The notes: generated from the sequence alone by a model not told the origin. A stretch of DNA of 64,000 nt from Paraburkholderia piptadeniae (GCF_900007165.1 NZ_CYGY02000070.1:1-64000), one strand, 5' to 3'. Positions 36,174-44,804 are shown, counted from the first letter of the stretch. Translations and numbers: made by a program.

Positions 36174-36197
36174 CCAGTTAGATAAAACGGTTGCACC
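36167..36197. promoter_or_regulatory. Probable PutA operator
   Basis: GGTGCAACC (36167-36175) and GGTTGCACC (36189-36197) form a perfect 9-bp inverted repeat with a 13-base spacer. Each arm contains GTTGCA, the sequence bound by the E. coli PutA ribbon-helix-helix domain. One arm covers the -35 box of putA, so PutA binding should block RNA polymerase. The element may also affect the divergent 52-aa gene. Confidence 0.75.
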
Positions 36198-36398
36198 CTT
36201 CGGCGAGCCTTGCCGCACAAGGGTTCGCCGTCGAAGTGCACCGTTCCGATGCACGCGGTTGCGCTCGGTGTTTTCCCTGGATCGGGTTTGTTTCGACGCA
36301 CCCTTATCGAAAGCAGAATCGCGCCGTTATACCGGTCATGAAATGCGCAGCGACGCACGGTACGGGGTTCGAAGTCTCGCTAAAACAGGGTGGCCGGA

Positions 36399-36557
36399 AT
36401 GGAAAAGTGGATCGTGGTAACGGGGATCTGGATGATGTTCGCGTCGTGCATGGTGCTGTTCATCCGTGGCGCCACTGGCCCGTCGCGTAACGAGTTGCGG
36501 CCCGTCGAAGTGAAGGACGGCGAGCGCGATGTGAAGCCGCCGGAGTTTCGGGTCTGA
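36399..36557 (+). CDS. Small 52-aa single-span membrane protein
   Basis: A 52-codon frame runs from ATG at 36399 to TGA at 36557. It begins MEKWIVVTGIWMMFAS, with a hydrophobic segment at about residues 4-22, a basic turn FIRGATGPSRNE and a charged tail ending PPEFRV. This is typical of a small inner-membrane protein with its C terminus in the cytoplasm. AGGG lies about nine bases upstream. I know no family for it. It is divergent from putA and may share the regulatory region. It could be missed by automatic annotation because of its size. Confidence 0.6.
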   Translation: MEKWIVVTGIWMMFASCMVLFIRGATGPSRNELRPVEVKDGERDVKPPEFRV

Positions 36558-36626
36558 CGGCCGGTCGCATTTTCAAGCTGACGCGCGGACGATGCGAGCG
36601 CGCCTTTGAGTCCGGCACCTGACAGG

Positions 36627-36869
36627 TCAGCCTTGCCGTGGCAAGAACCGGCTGCAGTGGTCGCGAGGCGCGACGAGCCGGTCATGCACGACGCACAGCC
36701 GGCTGTCGGCGACGCTCGCGCCGAATCCCGAACCGAACACAGCGAGGCCCGGAATGCGTTGCTCAAGTGAATGCCGATCGTCGGCGCGGAACCGGCAGTC
36801 CGCGCAACAAGGCCGGCGCGGGTCGGGCTGCGCGCCGATGCTGTCGTCGAGAACGGCCGGTGCGCTCAC
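36627..36869 (-). CDS. Small Cys/His-rich protein, translationally coupled
   Basis: This 80-aa protein begins at a GTG (36869) that overlaps the TGA of the sulfate-exporter remnant in GTGA. It has a CCADC motif near residue 21, a central IPGLAVFGSGFGASVADSR, and a C-terminal LCVVHDRLVAPRDHCSRF. The spacing of Cys and His suggests a small metal-binding (zinc-ribbon-like) fold. I do not recognise a named family. The overlap shows it was once co-translated with the transporter; with that gene broken, its expression is in doubt. Confidence 0.55.
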   Translation of the reverse strand: MSAPAVLDDSIGAQPDPRRPCCADCRFRADDRHSLEQRIPGLAVFGSGFGASVADSRLCVVHDRLVAPRDHCSRFLPRQG

Positions 36870-37320
36870 GAGCCCTGTCCCAAGCTATTCCAATACCGTG
36901 CGAACACGTGCGCGGACAGCGCGTAGCCGATGGCGATATTGACGGCCACGCCGACGGTGAACGCGATAAACGGCTTCACGCCCGTCGCCGTCAGCGAACG
37001 GATGCGGGTCGTCAGCCCGATGCTGAAGAGCAGAAGATGAACGCCCACGTACGCAGCGCGGTGATCGGCGCGACGAACTCGGGCGTGACCACCTTGCGAT
37101 AGTCGGCGAGCGAGTAATGCCTCGCGATCCACGTGACGAGCGCCAACGCAATCGCAAAGCCGATTACGAACTTCGGGAAGCGCGCCCAGATCTCGCGCGC
37201 ATCGGCTTTCCTTGCAACGTCGTTTTCGTCGGATTCCCAGCGCGTCGAGTCGAGCGAAAACGCGAAACGAGCTTTTGCTCCGTCGATATGACTTGAAGGG
37301 ATTGATACGCAGATGCGCAC
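36866..37320 (-). pseudogene. Remnant of a YeiH-type (UPF0324) putative sulfate exporter
   Basis: Only the C-terminal part, about 150 residues, of a membrane protein that normally exceeds 300 residues remains. One frame reads IWARFPKFVIGFAIALALV and AFIF, then stops at 37012. The next frame continues FSIGLTTRIRSLTATGVKPF and VNIAIGYALSAHVFARYW to 36866. The shift lies near 37030-37045. The N-terminal membrane segments are missing, and priA ends only 24 bases upstream of the remnant. A sequencing error could explain the frameshift but not the missing N terminus. Confidence 0.75.
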
Positions 37321-37344
37321 AAGAAGCCGGCGGCAGGCGGCTCG

Positions 37345-39603
37345 CTAGATGTCGAGAGGATCGACTTCGATGCTCCAGCGCAGCACGCCTTTGATCGTGC
37401 GCAGCGCGGGTTGCCATGCACGCAGCGTCGCCTGCAGCGCCGCGCGCGACGCGCTTTCGACCAGTAGCTGCGCGCGGTGCACGTGCATCACCTTGACGAT
37501 CGTGAGCGGAACGGCGTCGTAGACGGTCACGCGCGCGGCGGCGGGAACATCGGCGAGCGCCTCCGCGGCCTGTTGCAGGAAGGTGAGCGAGGCGTCGAGC
37601 GTGCGGCCTTCGGCACGCAGCATCGCCTGATAGACGAACGGCGGCAGATGCGCGTCGCGGCGCTCGGCAAGCGTCGAATTGGCGAAGCCGATGTAATCGT
37701 GGCGAGCCAGCGCGTGATACAGCGCATGACGCGCATAGCGCGTCTGCACGAGCACTTCGCCCGGCAATCCGGCGCGGCCCGCGCGGCCGCTCACCTGCAT
37801 CAGCTGCGCGAAAAGCCGTTCGCTCGCGCGGAAGTCGTGCGAGAAGAGCGCGGTGTCGGCGTTCAGCACGCCGACCAGCGATACGCGCCGGAAATCGTGC
37901 CCCTTCGCGATCATCTGCGTGCCGACGAGAATATCGACCTCGCCGGCATGAACGTCGGAGAAAAGCGCTTGGGCGCTGCCTTTGCGGCGCGTGCTGTCGG
38001 CGTCGATGCGCAGGACACGCGCGCCCGGCACGGCGCTCGCCAACGTCTCCTCGACGCGCTGCGTGCCGCGCCCGAGCGGCGCGATATCCACGTTCCCGCA
38101 CTCCGGGCACGAGCGCGGAATACGCGACTCCCAGCCGCAGTGGTGGCAGCGCAGCGCGCGTTCGGGCTTGTGCAGCACGACGTAGGCGCTGCAGCGCGGA
38201 CAGCCCGCGACCCAGCCGCACGCGTCGCAGGCGAGCTGCGGCGCGTAGCCGCGCCGGTTCAGGAACACGAGGCTTTGCTCGCCGCGTTCGAGGCGCGTTT
38301 TCAGCGCCGCGATCAGCGGCCCGGACAGCCCTTCGACGGATGCGCGTCCGCGCCGCCGTTCGTCCTCGAGATCGATGAGCCGGACGGTCGGCAACGCCGC
38401 GTCGGCGACGGCGCGACGCGACAGCGTCAGCCGCCTGTAGCGCCCCTGCTCGACCTGCCACCAGCTTTCCAGCGACGGCGTCGCCGATCCGAGCACGACG
38501 GGCACGCCGAGCTGCTTCGCGCGCCAGACGGCGAGATCGCGCGCCGAATAGCGCAAACCTTCCTGCTGCTTGTACGCGGGATCGTGCTCCTCATCGACGA
38601 CGATGATCGACAGATGTGGCAGCGACGCCAGCACGGCGAGCCGCGTGCCGAGCACGATGCGCGCGCGCCCCGTGTGCGCGGCAAACCAGTTGCGAGCGCG
38701 CTCGCCTTCGGCCAGGCCGCTGTGCAAGGTGACGATCGCGGTATCGTCCATCGACGCGAAGCGGGCGCGGAACGCAGCCTCGAACTGCGGCGTGAGGTTG
38801 ATCTCCGGCACGAGGACGAGCGCCTGAGCCTGCGGATTCGCGGCTAGCAGCGCCGCCAGCGCGCGCAGATACACCTCCGTCTTGCCGCTGCCCGTCACGC
38901 CGTGCAGCAGAAATGGCGCGAAGCCTTGCGCATCGCGGATGGCTTCGACAGCGGCCGTTTGCTCGTCGGTGAGCGTCGGCAGCGTTGCGTTCTGCGGGGC
39001 GTGACGCTGTGAAGGGAGCGGCGCGGCGGGATCGATCACGTCGAGCGCGACCCAGCCTTCGGCTTGCCACGCTTCGAGCGTTGCGGTGGCCTTTGGATGC
39101 AGGGCGCGGGCATCGGCGGCGGGCAGCGACTCGACTTCCGCCAACGCGGCCGCAAGACGGCGCAATGCGCTCGCGCGGGCGGGCAGCGCGTCTGGCAATG
39201 CAGCCCGGCCGGCGGGCAGCAAACGGTAGTGCTCTTCGGGTGCGAGCAGCCGCGCCCAGCGCGCCGCGTCGCGCAACGCCTGGGGCAGCGCCGGCAACGC
39301 GACTTCGCCGATACCGCGCTGGTAGTAATCGGCGGCGAACTGCGCGAGTTGGAGCCAGTGCGCGGAAAGCGGCGGGCAAGCAGCACACACGCCGGCCACC
39401 GATTTCAGACGGTCGGGCGGCACTTCACTGTGAGCGGTCACTTCGGCGATAAGCCCCACCACGTGGCGCTTTCCGAACGGCACGCTGACAAGCATTCCCG
39501 GCGCCGGCGATAGCGCGGCGTCGCAGCGGTAGTCGAAGAGCGTCGGCAACGGATGATCGAGCGCGACGCGGACATAGGTGCCCGTCAGATCGTCGATCCG
39601 CAT
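37345..39603 (-). CDS. priA: Primosomal protein N', replication restart helicase
   Basis: This 752-aa superfamily-2 helicase reloads the replisome at stalled forks. Order: an N-terminal 3'-DNA-end-binding domain (VRVALDHPLPTLFDYR), helicase lobe 1 with Walker A GVTGSGKTEVYLRAL and the DEEHD box, a zinc-binding insertion with eight cysteines (CDACGWVAGCPRC and CHHCGWE...CPEC), and lobe 2 with GTQMIAKGHDFRRVSLVGVLNAD. Length is normal. The ATG at 39603 fits homology. It lies downstream of a 444-base region with DnaA boxes and ends next to the decayed transporter gene. Confidence 0.96.
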   Translation of the reverse strand: MRIDDLTGTYVRVALDHPLPTLFDYRCDAALSPAPGMLVSVPFGKRHVVGLIAEVTAHSEVPPDRLKSVAGVCAACPPLSAHWLQLAQFAADYYQRGIGEVALPALPQALRDAARWARLLAPEEHYRLLPAGRAALPDALPARASALRRLAAALAEVESLPAADARALHPKATATLEAWQAEGWVALDVIDPAAPLPSQRHAPQNATLPTLTDEQTAAVEAIRDAQGFAPFLLHGVTGSGKTEVYLRALAALLAANPQAQALVLVPEINLTPQFEAAFRARFASMDDTAIVTLHSGLAEGERARNWFAAHTGRARIVLGTRLAVLASLPHLSIIVVDEEHDPAYKQQEGLRYSARDLAVWRAKQLGVPVVLGSATPSLESWWQVEQGRYRRLTLSRRAVADAALPTVRLIDLEDERRRGRASVEGLSGPLIAALKTRLERGEQSLVFLNRRGYAPQLACDACGWVAGCPRCSAYVVLHKPERALRCHHCGWESRIPRSCPECGNVDIAPLGRGTQRVEETLASAVPGARVLRIDADSTRRKGSAQALFSDVHAGEVDILVGTQMIAKGHDFRRVSLVGVLNADTALFSHDFRASERLFAQLMQVSGRAGRAGLPGEVLVQTRYARHALYHALARHDYIGFANSTLAERRDAHLPPFVYQAMLRAEGRTLDASLTFLQQAAEALADVPAAARVTVYDAVPLTIVKVMHVHRAQLLVESASRAALQATLRAWQPALRTIKGVLRWSIEVDPLDI

Positions 39604-40047
39604 AGCCGCCGGTCGTCGAGACGGTTATTCACAGGCTGACAGCCTCCGGGGGCACACTTAAAGTAAAACTTCAATTTCGGCGCTAAGTTTTGAATTTGTT
39701 TCGACAATTGCGCCCCGCCCGCTCCGCCTGTGGATAACTTTGTTGAGAACTCGACCCGAATGCGCCGAAGACCACGCCACGCGGGCCTCTCTGTGGGATA
39801 GCGCACATTTGTCTTAAGATCCGCAAAGCCTTGTCACTCAAGGGATTGACGAAAGATCCACGGATTTTTCGAGCCCGGTGCGACAATCAATCCCTCTACT
39901 GCGGCGCAACGTGACAAATGTGCATAAGTCAAGTCTTGACAACGTCGAGAGCGCCATTGGGCGGCCTATGGAACGCTAATTTCCCCTTCGGCCGAGAGCC
40001 CGCTTCGCTGCATTGCAACAATACCGTCACAATGCGATGAGCCCGCC
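39604..40047. other. hemE-priA intergenic region with DnaA boxes (candidate origin element)
   Basis: The 444-base gap contains three perfect DnaA boxes (TTATNCACA): TTATTCACA at 39625-39633 on the plus strand, and TTATCCACA (39729-39737) and TTATGCACA (39919-39927) on the minus strand. An AT-rich stretch at about 39652-39709 lies between the first two and could unwind. No gene is supported. The grouping suggests a replication origin or a DnaA-titrating/regulatory site; gene orientation alone does not settle which. Confidence 0.55.
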
Positions 40048-41151
40048 TTATGCCGGCTGGTTGCCGCCCGCTGCCCGGATCGCGCGGCTGTGCCGGTGCA
40101 CCTCGTCGACCAGTTCGGCGACGTGTTCCGGCGGCGTGAACTGCGAAATACCGTGCCCCAGATTGAAGACGTGGCCGGGGTAGTTTCCGAAACTGTCGAG
40201 CACCGCGCGCGCCTCGATGCGAATCGTCGACGGCGGCGCGAACAGCACGGAAGGATCGATGTTGCCCTGTAGCGCGACCTTGCCGCCGACGCGCTCTCGC
40301 GCCTTGCCCAGATTGACCGTCCAGTCGAGCCCGACGGCATCGACGCCCGTCGCCGCGATCTCTTCGAGCCACAGGCCGCCGCCTTTGGTGAAGGTGATCA
40401 CGGGCACGCGGTTGCCATCGTGCTCGCGCTTCAACTGGCTCACAGCCTGCTGAATATAGTGCATCGAGAAGCGCTGATAAACGCCATCGGCGAGCGCGCC
40501 GCCCCACGTATCGAAGATCATCACGGCTTGCGCGCCCGCTTCGATCTGCGCGTTCAGATAGGCGGCGACCGCCTTCGCGTTGACGTCGAGAATGCGGTGC
40601 ATCAGGTCAGGGCGGGCGTAGAGCATCGACTTGACGGTTCTGAAATCGTCCGAGCCGCCGCCTTCGACCATATAGCACGCCAGCGTCCACGGACTGCCCG
40701 AAAAGCCGATCAGCGGCACGCGCTGACGGCCTTGCGCGTCGGTGAGCGCGGTGCGGATCTGGCGTACGGCATCGGTGACGTAGCGAAGCGTGCTGTCGAT
40801 ATCCGGCACAGCGAGGCGCGCAACGTCGTCCTCGGTGCGCACGGGCCGCGCGAATTTCGGACCCTCGCCCACCTGGAAATCGAGACCGAGACCCATCGCG
40901 TCGGGGATGGTGAGGATATCGGAGAAAAGAATCGCCGCGTCCAGCGGATAGCGGTCGAGCGGCTGCAACGTAACTTCCGTCGCGTAGTCGGGATTCTTTG
41001 CGAGTCCGAGGAAACTGCCTGCGCGGCTGCGCGTCGCGTTGTATTCCGGCAGATAGCGCCCCGCCTGGCGCATCAGCCAGATTGGCGTGTAGTCGGTCGG
41101 CTCACGCAGCAGCGCGCGCAGGAAAGTGTCGTTGAGGAGGTTGTGGGCCAC
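40048..41151 (-). CDS. hemE: Uroporphyrinogen decarboxylase
   Basis: This enzyme (367 aa) decarboxylates the four acetate side chains of uroporphyrinogen III to give coproporphyrinogen III in haem synthesis. The start region LRALLREPTDYTPIWLMRQAGRYLPEY is the family signature, with the active-site Asp in AILFSDILTIPDAMG and a C-terminal HVFNLGHGISQFTPPEHV. I prefer the GTG at 41151 because homologues begin with AHNLLND. An upstream TTG at 41172 is also in frame; neither has a strong ribosome site, so the start is uncertain. Confidence 0.94.
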   Translation of the reverse strand: MAHNLLNDTFLRALLREPTDYTPIWLMRQAGRYLPEYNATRSRAGSFLGLAKNPDYATEVTLQPLDRYPLDAAILFSDILTIPDAMGLGLDFQVGEGPKFARPVRTEDDVARLAVPDIDSTLRYVTDAVRQIRTALTDAQGRQRVPLIGFSGSPWTLACYMVEGGGSDDFRTVKSMLYARPDLMHRILDVNAKAVAAYLNAQIEAGAQAVMIFDTWGGALADGVYQRFSMHYIQQAVSQLKREHDGNRVPVITFTKGGGLWLEEIAATGVDAVGLDWTVNLGKARERVGGKVALQGNIDPSVLFAPPSTIRIEARAVLDSFGNYPGHVFNLGHGISQFTPPEHVAELVDEVHRHSRAIRAAGGNQPA

Positions 41152-41323
41152 GTCGCTTGCAACTGAAGGCAAAGCGACATTTTAACCGTTGAGCGTCGGC
41201 GGCAACCTGCGTAATCCCCGCAATTGCTGTTTGTCCTATGCCTTCCTGCCGATGGTCACAGATAGTTGCGCGGGCTATTATCCGTTCCGTTGGCCCACAA
41301 TAAACAACGATAGAGGAGATTCA

Positions 41324-42115
41324 ATGAAGAAAGTCACCCTGCTTCTCGCCGCTGCACTGTGCTGCGCCGGCGCGGCCCATGCGCAAAGTGCCGCATCTGC
41401 CCCCGCGGCTTCAACCTCGCGGCTCGACGAAATCGCGGCGCGCGGCACGTTGCGGGCCTGCACGACGGGCGACTACAAGCCGTATTCGTTCTACAAGCAG
41501 GACGGGCAGTTCGAAGGTATCGACATCGACATGACCGAATCGCTCGCCAAATCGCTCGGCGTCAAGGCGGAATTCGTGAAGACGTCGTGGTCGAATCTGA
41601 TGAACGACTTCGTCGCGAAATGCGACGTGGCCGTGGGCGGCGTATCGACCACGCTGGACCGGCAGAAGCGCGCGTTCTTTACGGAGGCGTATCAGGTGGA
41701 CGGCAAGACGCCTATCGTGCGCTGTGACGACGTCAACAAGTACCAGACGGTCGCGCAGATCGATCAACAGTCCGCGCGCGTGATCTTCAATCCGGGCGGC
41801 ACGAACGAGCGCTTCGCGCGTCAGTTTTTCAAGCACGCGAATCTCACGGTGTATCCGGATAACGTGACCATCTTCAAGCAGATTCTCGCGGGCAAGGCCG
41901 ACGTGATGGTGACGGATGCATCCGAGACGCTCCTGCAGCAGAAGCTCAACCCCGGGCTGTGCTCCGTGCATCCGGACAAGCCGTTCCAGTATGGGGAAAA
42001 GGCGTGGATGGTGCCTCGCGGCGACGTTGTGTTCCAGCAATACGTCGATCAATGGCTGCACCTCGCGCGTGCAAGTGGCGAGTATCAAGCCATTTCGGAC
42101 AAGTGGCTGAAATAA
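41324..42115 (+). CDS. PheC-like periplasmic protein (cyclohexadienyl dehydratase or amino-acid binding protein)
   Basis: This 263-aa exported protein has a signal peptide ending AHA-Q (about residue 19) and a type-II solute-binding fold. It is much closer to Pseudomonas PheC than to ordinary amino-acid binding proteins: RLDEIAARGTLRACTTGDYKPYSF, FVKTSWSNLMNDF, VIFNPGGTNERFARQ, and VTDASETLLQQKLNPGLCSVHP, whose Glu may match the catalytic acid of PheC. PheC converts prephenate to phenylpyruvate, or arogenate to phenylalanine. No permease lies nearby, favouring the enzyme reading. GAGGAG seven bases upstream supports the ATG. Confidence 0.78.
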   Translation: MKKVTLLLAAALCCAGAAHAQSAASAPAASTSRLDEIAARGTLRACTTGDYKPYSFYKQDGQFEGIDIDMTESLAKSLGVKAEFVKTSWSNLMNDFVAKCDVAVGGVSTTLDRQKRAFFTEAYQVDGKTPIVRCDDVNKYQTVAQIDQQSARVIFNPGGTNERFARQFFKHANLTVYPDNVTIFKQILAGKADVMVTDASETLLQQKLNPGLCSVHPDKPFQYGEKAWMVPRGDVVFQQYVDQWLHLARASGEYQAISDKWLK

Positions 42116-42589
42116 GCCGAACCGAGCCGAGATTGTGACGGCTAGGGCAGTCGTACTTACCTGTTGAGGCGAGAGGCTGCCTCTGTCCGTCATGAGCAAT
42201 GATTGCGTTTCGCCCGGCGAGCGACAAGTCCTTGCGGGACGGTCGGCTAATTGCGCGTTGCAGCAGTATGCAACGGCGCAGGCAAACGTGAGTTTCAAAC
42301 AAGTGCGTTCCGGATCGGTATGAGCATTCGGGTTTGAAGTTTTGCGTTCACACGGGGCTGGTGTGTCGGCGGGATACTTGGCCACGACGCGGCGCAGCAT
42401 GCGCTTCGAACGATGAGTCGGAATGGGACGAAATGGACTGAAAAGGTATCGGTAATAATTGCGACTAAATCGCTTTGCTATCGCAATAAATCCCGCTACG
42501 CCTTATCTGGCGGGCGTTACAACCTGAAACACTTTGTTACCGCGCGAGCGAACTAATTCGCCCACAATGCCTTTCACGGGTTCAGCACG
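42116..42589. other. Intergenic, nothing recognised
   Basis: About 470 bases follow the PheC-like gene. Part of it (42440-42560) is AT-richer than the surroundings and might carry the promoter of the RNA described next, but no clear -35/-10 pair was found. No protein-like frame is supported. Confidence 0.4.
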
Positions 42590-42786
42590 GATGCGGCCGG
42601 GTAGTAGTGTCTTCGGACAACTCGACGGCTGGTCGGCGTAAGCGCCGAAGCTCTCTTACCAGGGGCATCTCTGCTGGAGTCGTGATCGGCGTCGATCGCG
42701 CCGGTTGTCCGATTCCTCCAATGGTCTCCTCGCGCTAACCCCGTAGCGTGTGGTTTTTAGCGGGCTCCAGGCCCGCTTTTTTTTTA
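42590..42786 (+). ncRNA. Candidate stand-alone structured RNA
   Basis: This stretch ends in a strong intrinsic terminator (AGCGGGC 42759-42765 with GCCCGCT 42771-42777, then nine T) but belongs to no plus-strand gene. Upstream of it are a hairpin TCGGCG-TAAG-CGCCGA (42633-42648), a hairpin CGCTA/TAGCG (42733-42748), and a long-range pairing GGACAAC (42615-42621) with GTTGTCC (42704-42710) that encloses the middle. No open frame is convincing. It does not fit tmRNA, RNase P RNA, SRP RNA or 6S RNA as I know them. The 5' end is a guess; it could also be an unusually long 3' UTR of the PheC-like gene. Confidence 0.45.
42759..42785 (+). terminator. Strong intrinsic terminator of the candidate RNA
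   Basis: A 7-bp stem rich in GC (42759-42765 with 42771-42777, loop TCCAG) is followed by nine consecutive T. Confidence 0.9.
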
Positions 42787-42849
42787 TCTCGCCAAACGTT
42801 TGCGCACCATCCGGCTGCGCGCGCGAACCGGCAACTCCCGTTCAAAAGC

Positions 42850-42880
42850 AAATCGCCGTGTGATTTGCACACACGGCGTT
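42850..42880 (-). terminator. Terminator of the acyl-CoA synthetase gene
   Basis: A 9-bp stem CGCCGTGTG/CACACGGCG (42854-42862 with 42870-42878) lies 34 bases after the minus-strand stop and is followed on that strand by ATTTGCTTTTG. Confidence 0.7.
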
Positions 42881-42912
42881 GAGTCGTCGTTCCAGATAAC
42901 GGCGATGCGCTG

Positions 42913-44643
42913 TCAGGCCGTCTTGTCTTCCTTGAGGTGAAGTTCGCTGATCATCCGTTCGCGCATCACGAACTTCTGGACCTTGCCCGTGACGGTCATC
43001 GGCAGCTCATCGACGAAACGGATGTATTTCGGAATCTTGTAGTGCGCGATCTGGCCACGGCAGAATTCCTGCACTTCCTCGGCAGTGAGATGCTCGCCGG
43101 CGCGCAGGACGATCCATGCGCACACTTCTTCGCCATACTTCGCATCCGGCACGCCGAACACCTGAGCGCTCTGAATCTTCGGGTGCCTGAAAAGAAATTC
43201 CTCGATCTCTCGCGGATAGATGTTCTCGCCGCCACGAATCAGCATGTCCTTCAGACGGCCGACGATGTTGCAGTATCCCTCGGCGTCGAGCGTTGCGAGG
43301 TCGCCGGTGTGCATCCAGCCGTCGACAACGCTTTCGCGCGTTTTCGCTTCATCGCCCCAGTAGCCCTTCATCACCGAATAGCCGCGCGTGCACAGTTCGC
43401 CCGTTTCGCCGACAGGGACGATGTTCCCAAGTGCATCGACCACTTTCACTTCGAGGTGCGGCTGAATCCGGCCGACCGTCGTCGTCCGTTTGTCCAGCGG
43501 ATCGGTCGTCGAACTTTGGAATGACACCGGACTCGTCTCAGTCATCCCATAAGCGATCGTGATCTCGGCTAGGTGCATTTGAGAGACGACGCGTTTCATC
43601 GTTTCGATCGGGCATGGCGAGCCGGCCATGATGCCGGTGCGCAGGCGTGACAGATCGAAGGTCGCGAAGTCTGGGTGGTCGAGTTCGGCGATGAACATCG
43701 TCGGCACGCCATGAAGCGCCGTGCATTTTTCCTCGGCGACGGCCGCCAGCGTCGCGCCGGGCTCGAACGCCTCGCCCGGGAAGACCATCGCGGCCCCCAC
43801 CGACACACAGGCCAGCACCGCCAGCACCATGCCGAAGCAGTGATAGAGCGGCACCGGAATGCAGAGCGAGTCCTTCTCGGTCAGCCGCATCGCCATTGCG
43901 ATATAGCGAGCATTGTTCACGACGTTCCGGTGCGTCAACGTCGCGCCCTTCGGATTCCCGGTCGTTCCACTCGTGAACTGGATGTTGATCGGGTCATTGG
44001 CGTCGAGCGTTGCGCCAATTGCGTCGAGTTTCGCGGGATCGTACGCGATTCGGCCACGCTCGATGACATCCGAAAACGTCAGCATGCCCGGCGTCTCCGC
44101 ATCGCACATGCGGATCACGATGCGCAGGTCCGGAAGGCGCGCAGCGTGGAGGTCTCCGGGAGTGGCGGTTGCCAGTTCGGGCGCCAATTCCTGAAGCATC
44201 TGCAGGTACATTGACGACTTGAACTTCTCGGCCGAGATAATCGCTTTGCAGCCGACCTTGTTCAGCGCGTATTCGAGCTCGGCAAGACGATAAGCAGGAT
44301 TGATGTTGACGAGAACGGCGCCTATCCGCGCCGTTGCGAACTGAGTCATCAGCCATTCGATGCGGTTCGGCGACCAGATGCCGACGCGATCGCCTTTCTC
44401 GATACCCAGGTCCAGCAATCCCGCCGCCAAGGTATCGACTTCTTGCAGAAACTCCGTCCAATTCCAGCGAATCTGCTGCTCGCGAAACACCACGGCCGGA
44501 CGTTCGGGGAAGCGCCGCGCGGTATCGACGAGAAACTGACCGACCGTCGATTCGCTAAGCGGAACGTCCGTCGAACCGCGCACGTATGACAGCCCGTCCT
44601 TCGGCTCGATGATTGCGCCCTCTCCTGCAGCTTGCGTTGCCAT
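42913..44643 (-). CDS. AMP-binding acyl-CoA synthetase
   Basis: This 576-aa adenylate-forming enzyme activates a carboxylic acid with ATP and CoA. Signatures: the P-loop IQFTSGTTGNPKGATLTHRN, AYGMTETSP (motif A5), the hinge GWMHTGDLATLD and RLKDMLIRGGENIYP, and the C-terminal catalytic Lys in TGKVQKF. Size and the ASIGAA-type N terminus fit medium/long-chain fatty acyl-CoA synthetases used in fatty-acid or acyclic terpene degradation; the exact acid cannot be read from sequence. It is a single-gene unit with its own terminator, upstream of nothing related; the ATP operon ends 165 bases away. Confidence 0.9.
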   Translation of the reverse strand: MATQAAGEGAIIEPKDGLSYVRGSTDVPLSESTVGQFLVDTARRFPERPAVVFREQQIRWNWTEFLQEVDTLAAGLLDLGIEKGDRVGIWSPNRIEWLMTQFATARIGAVLVNINPAYRLAELEYALNKVGCKAIISAEKFKSSMYLQMLQELAPELATATPGDLHAARLPDLRIVIRMCDAETPGMLTFSDVIERGRIAYDPAKLDAIGATLDANDPINIQFTSGTTGNPKGATLTHRNVVNNARYIAMAMRLTEKDSLCIPVPLYHCFGMVLAVLACVSVGAAMVFPGEAFEPGATLAAVAEEKCTALHGVPTMFIAELDHPDFATFDLSRLRTGIMAGSPCPIETMKRVVSQMHLAEITIAYGMTETSPVSFQSSTTDPLDKRTTTVGRIQPHLEVKVVDALGNIVPVGETGELCTRGYSVMKGYWGDEAKTRESVVDGWMHTGDLATLDAEGYCNIVGRLKDMLIRGGENIYPREIEEFLFRHPKIQSAQVFGVPDAKYGEEVCAWIVLRAGEHLTAEEVQEFCRGQIAHYKIPKYIRFVDELPMTVTGKVQKFVMRERMISELHLKEDKTA

Positions 44644-44804
44644 GGTGGTGTCTCCAGAGATGATTCGCTGTATTGAGATGAGTTTGCGACCGATTGTGCC
44701 CCGGTCGTGAACCGACCGGCATCAAGTCTTACCCGCAACTTTTCAGCTGCTAGGGCGTTGCCGATATGATTTTGCTGACCTTTCCGTAAACGTCAAGTAC
44801 AAGA

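Noticed and set aside
36866..38461. 531-codon minus-strand frame through the priA region
   Set aside because: Most of it is an out-of-frame reading of priA. Only the final 50 or so codons are meaningful, as the end of the sulfate-exporter remnant.
42590..42786. Assignment of the orphan RNA as 6S, tmRNA, RNase P or SRP RNA
   Set aside because: The hallmark segments and end structures of these RNAs, as I know them, are missing.
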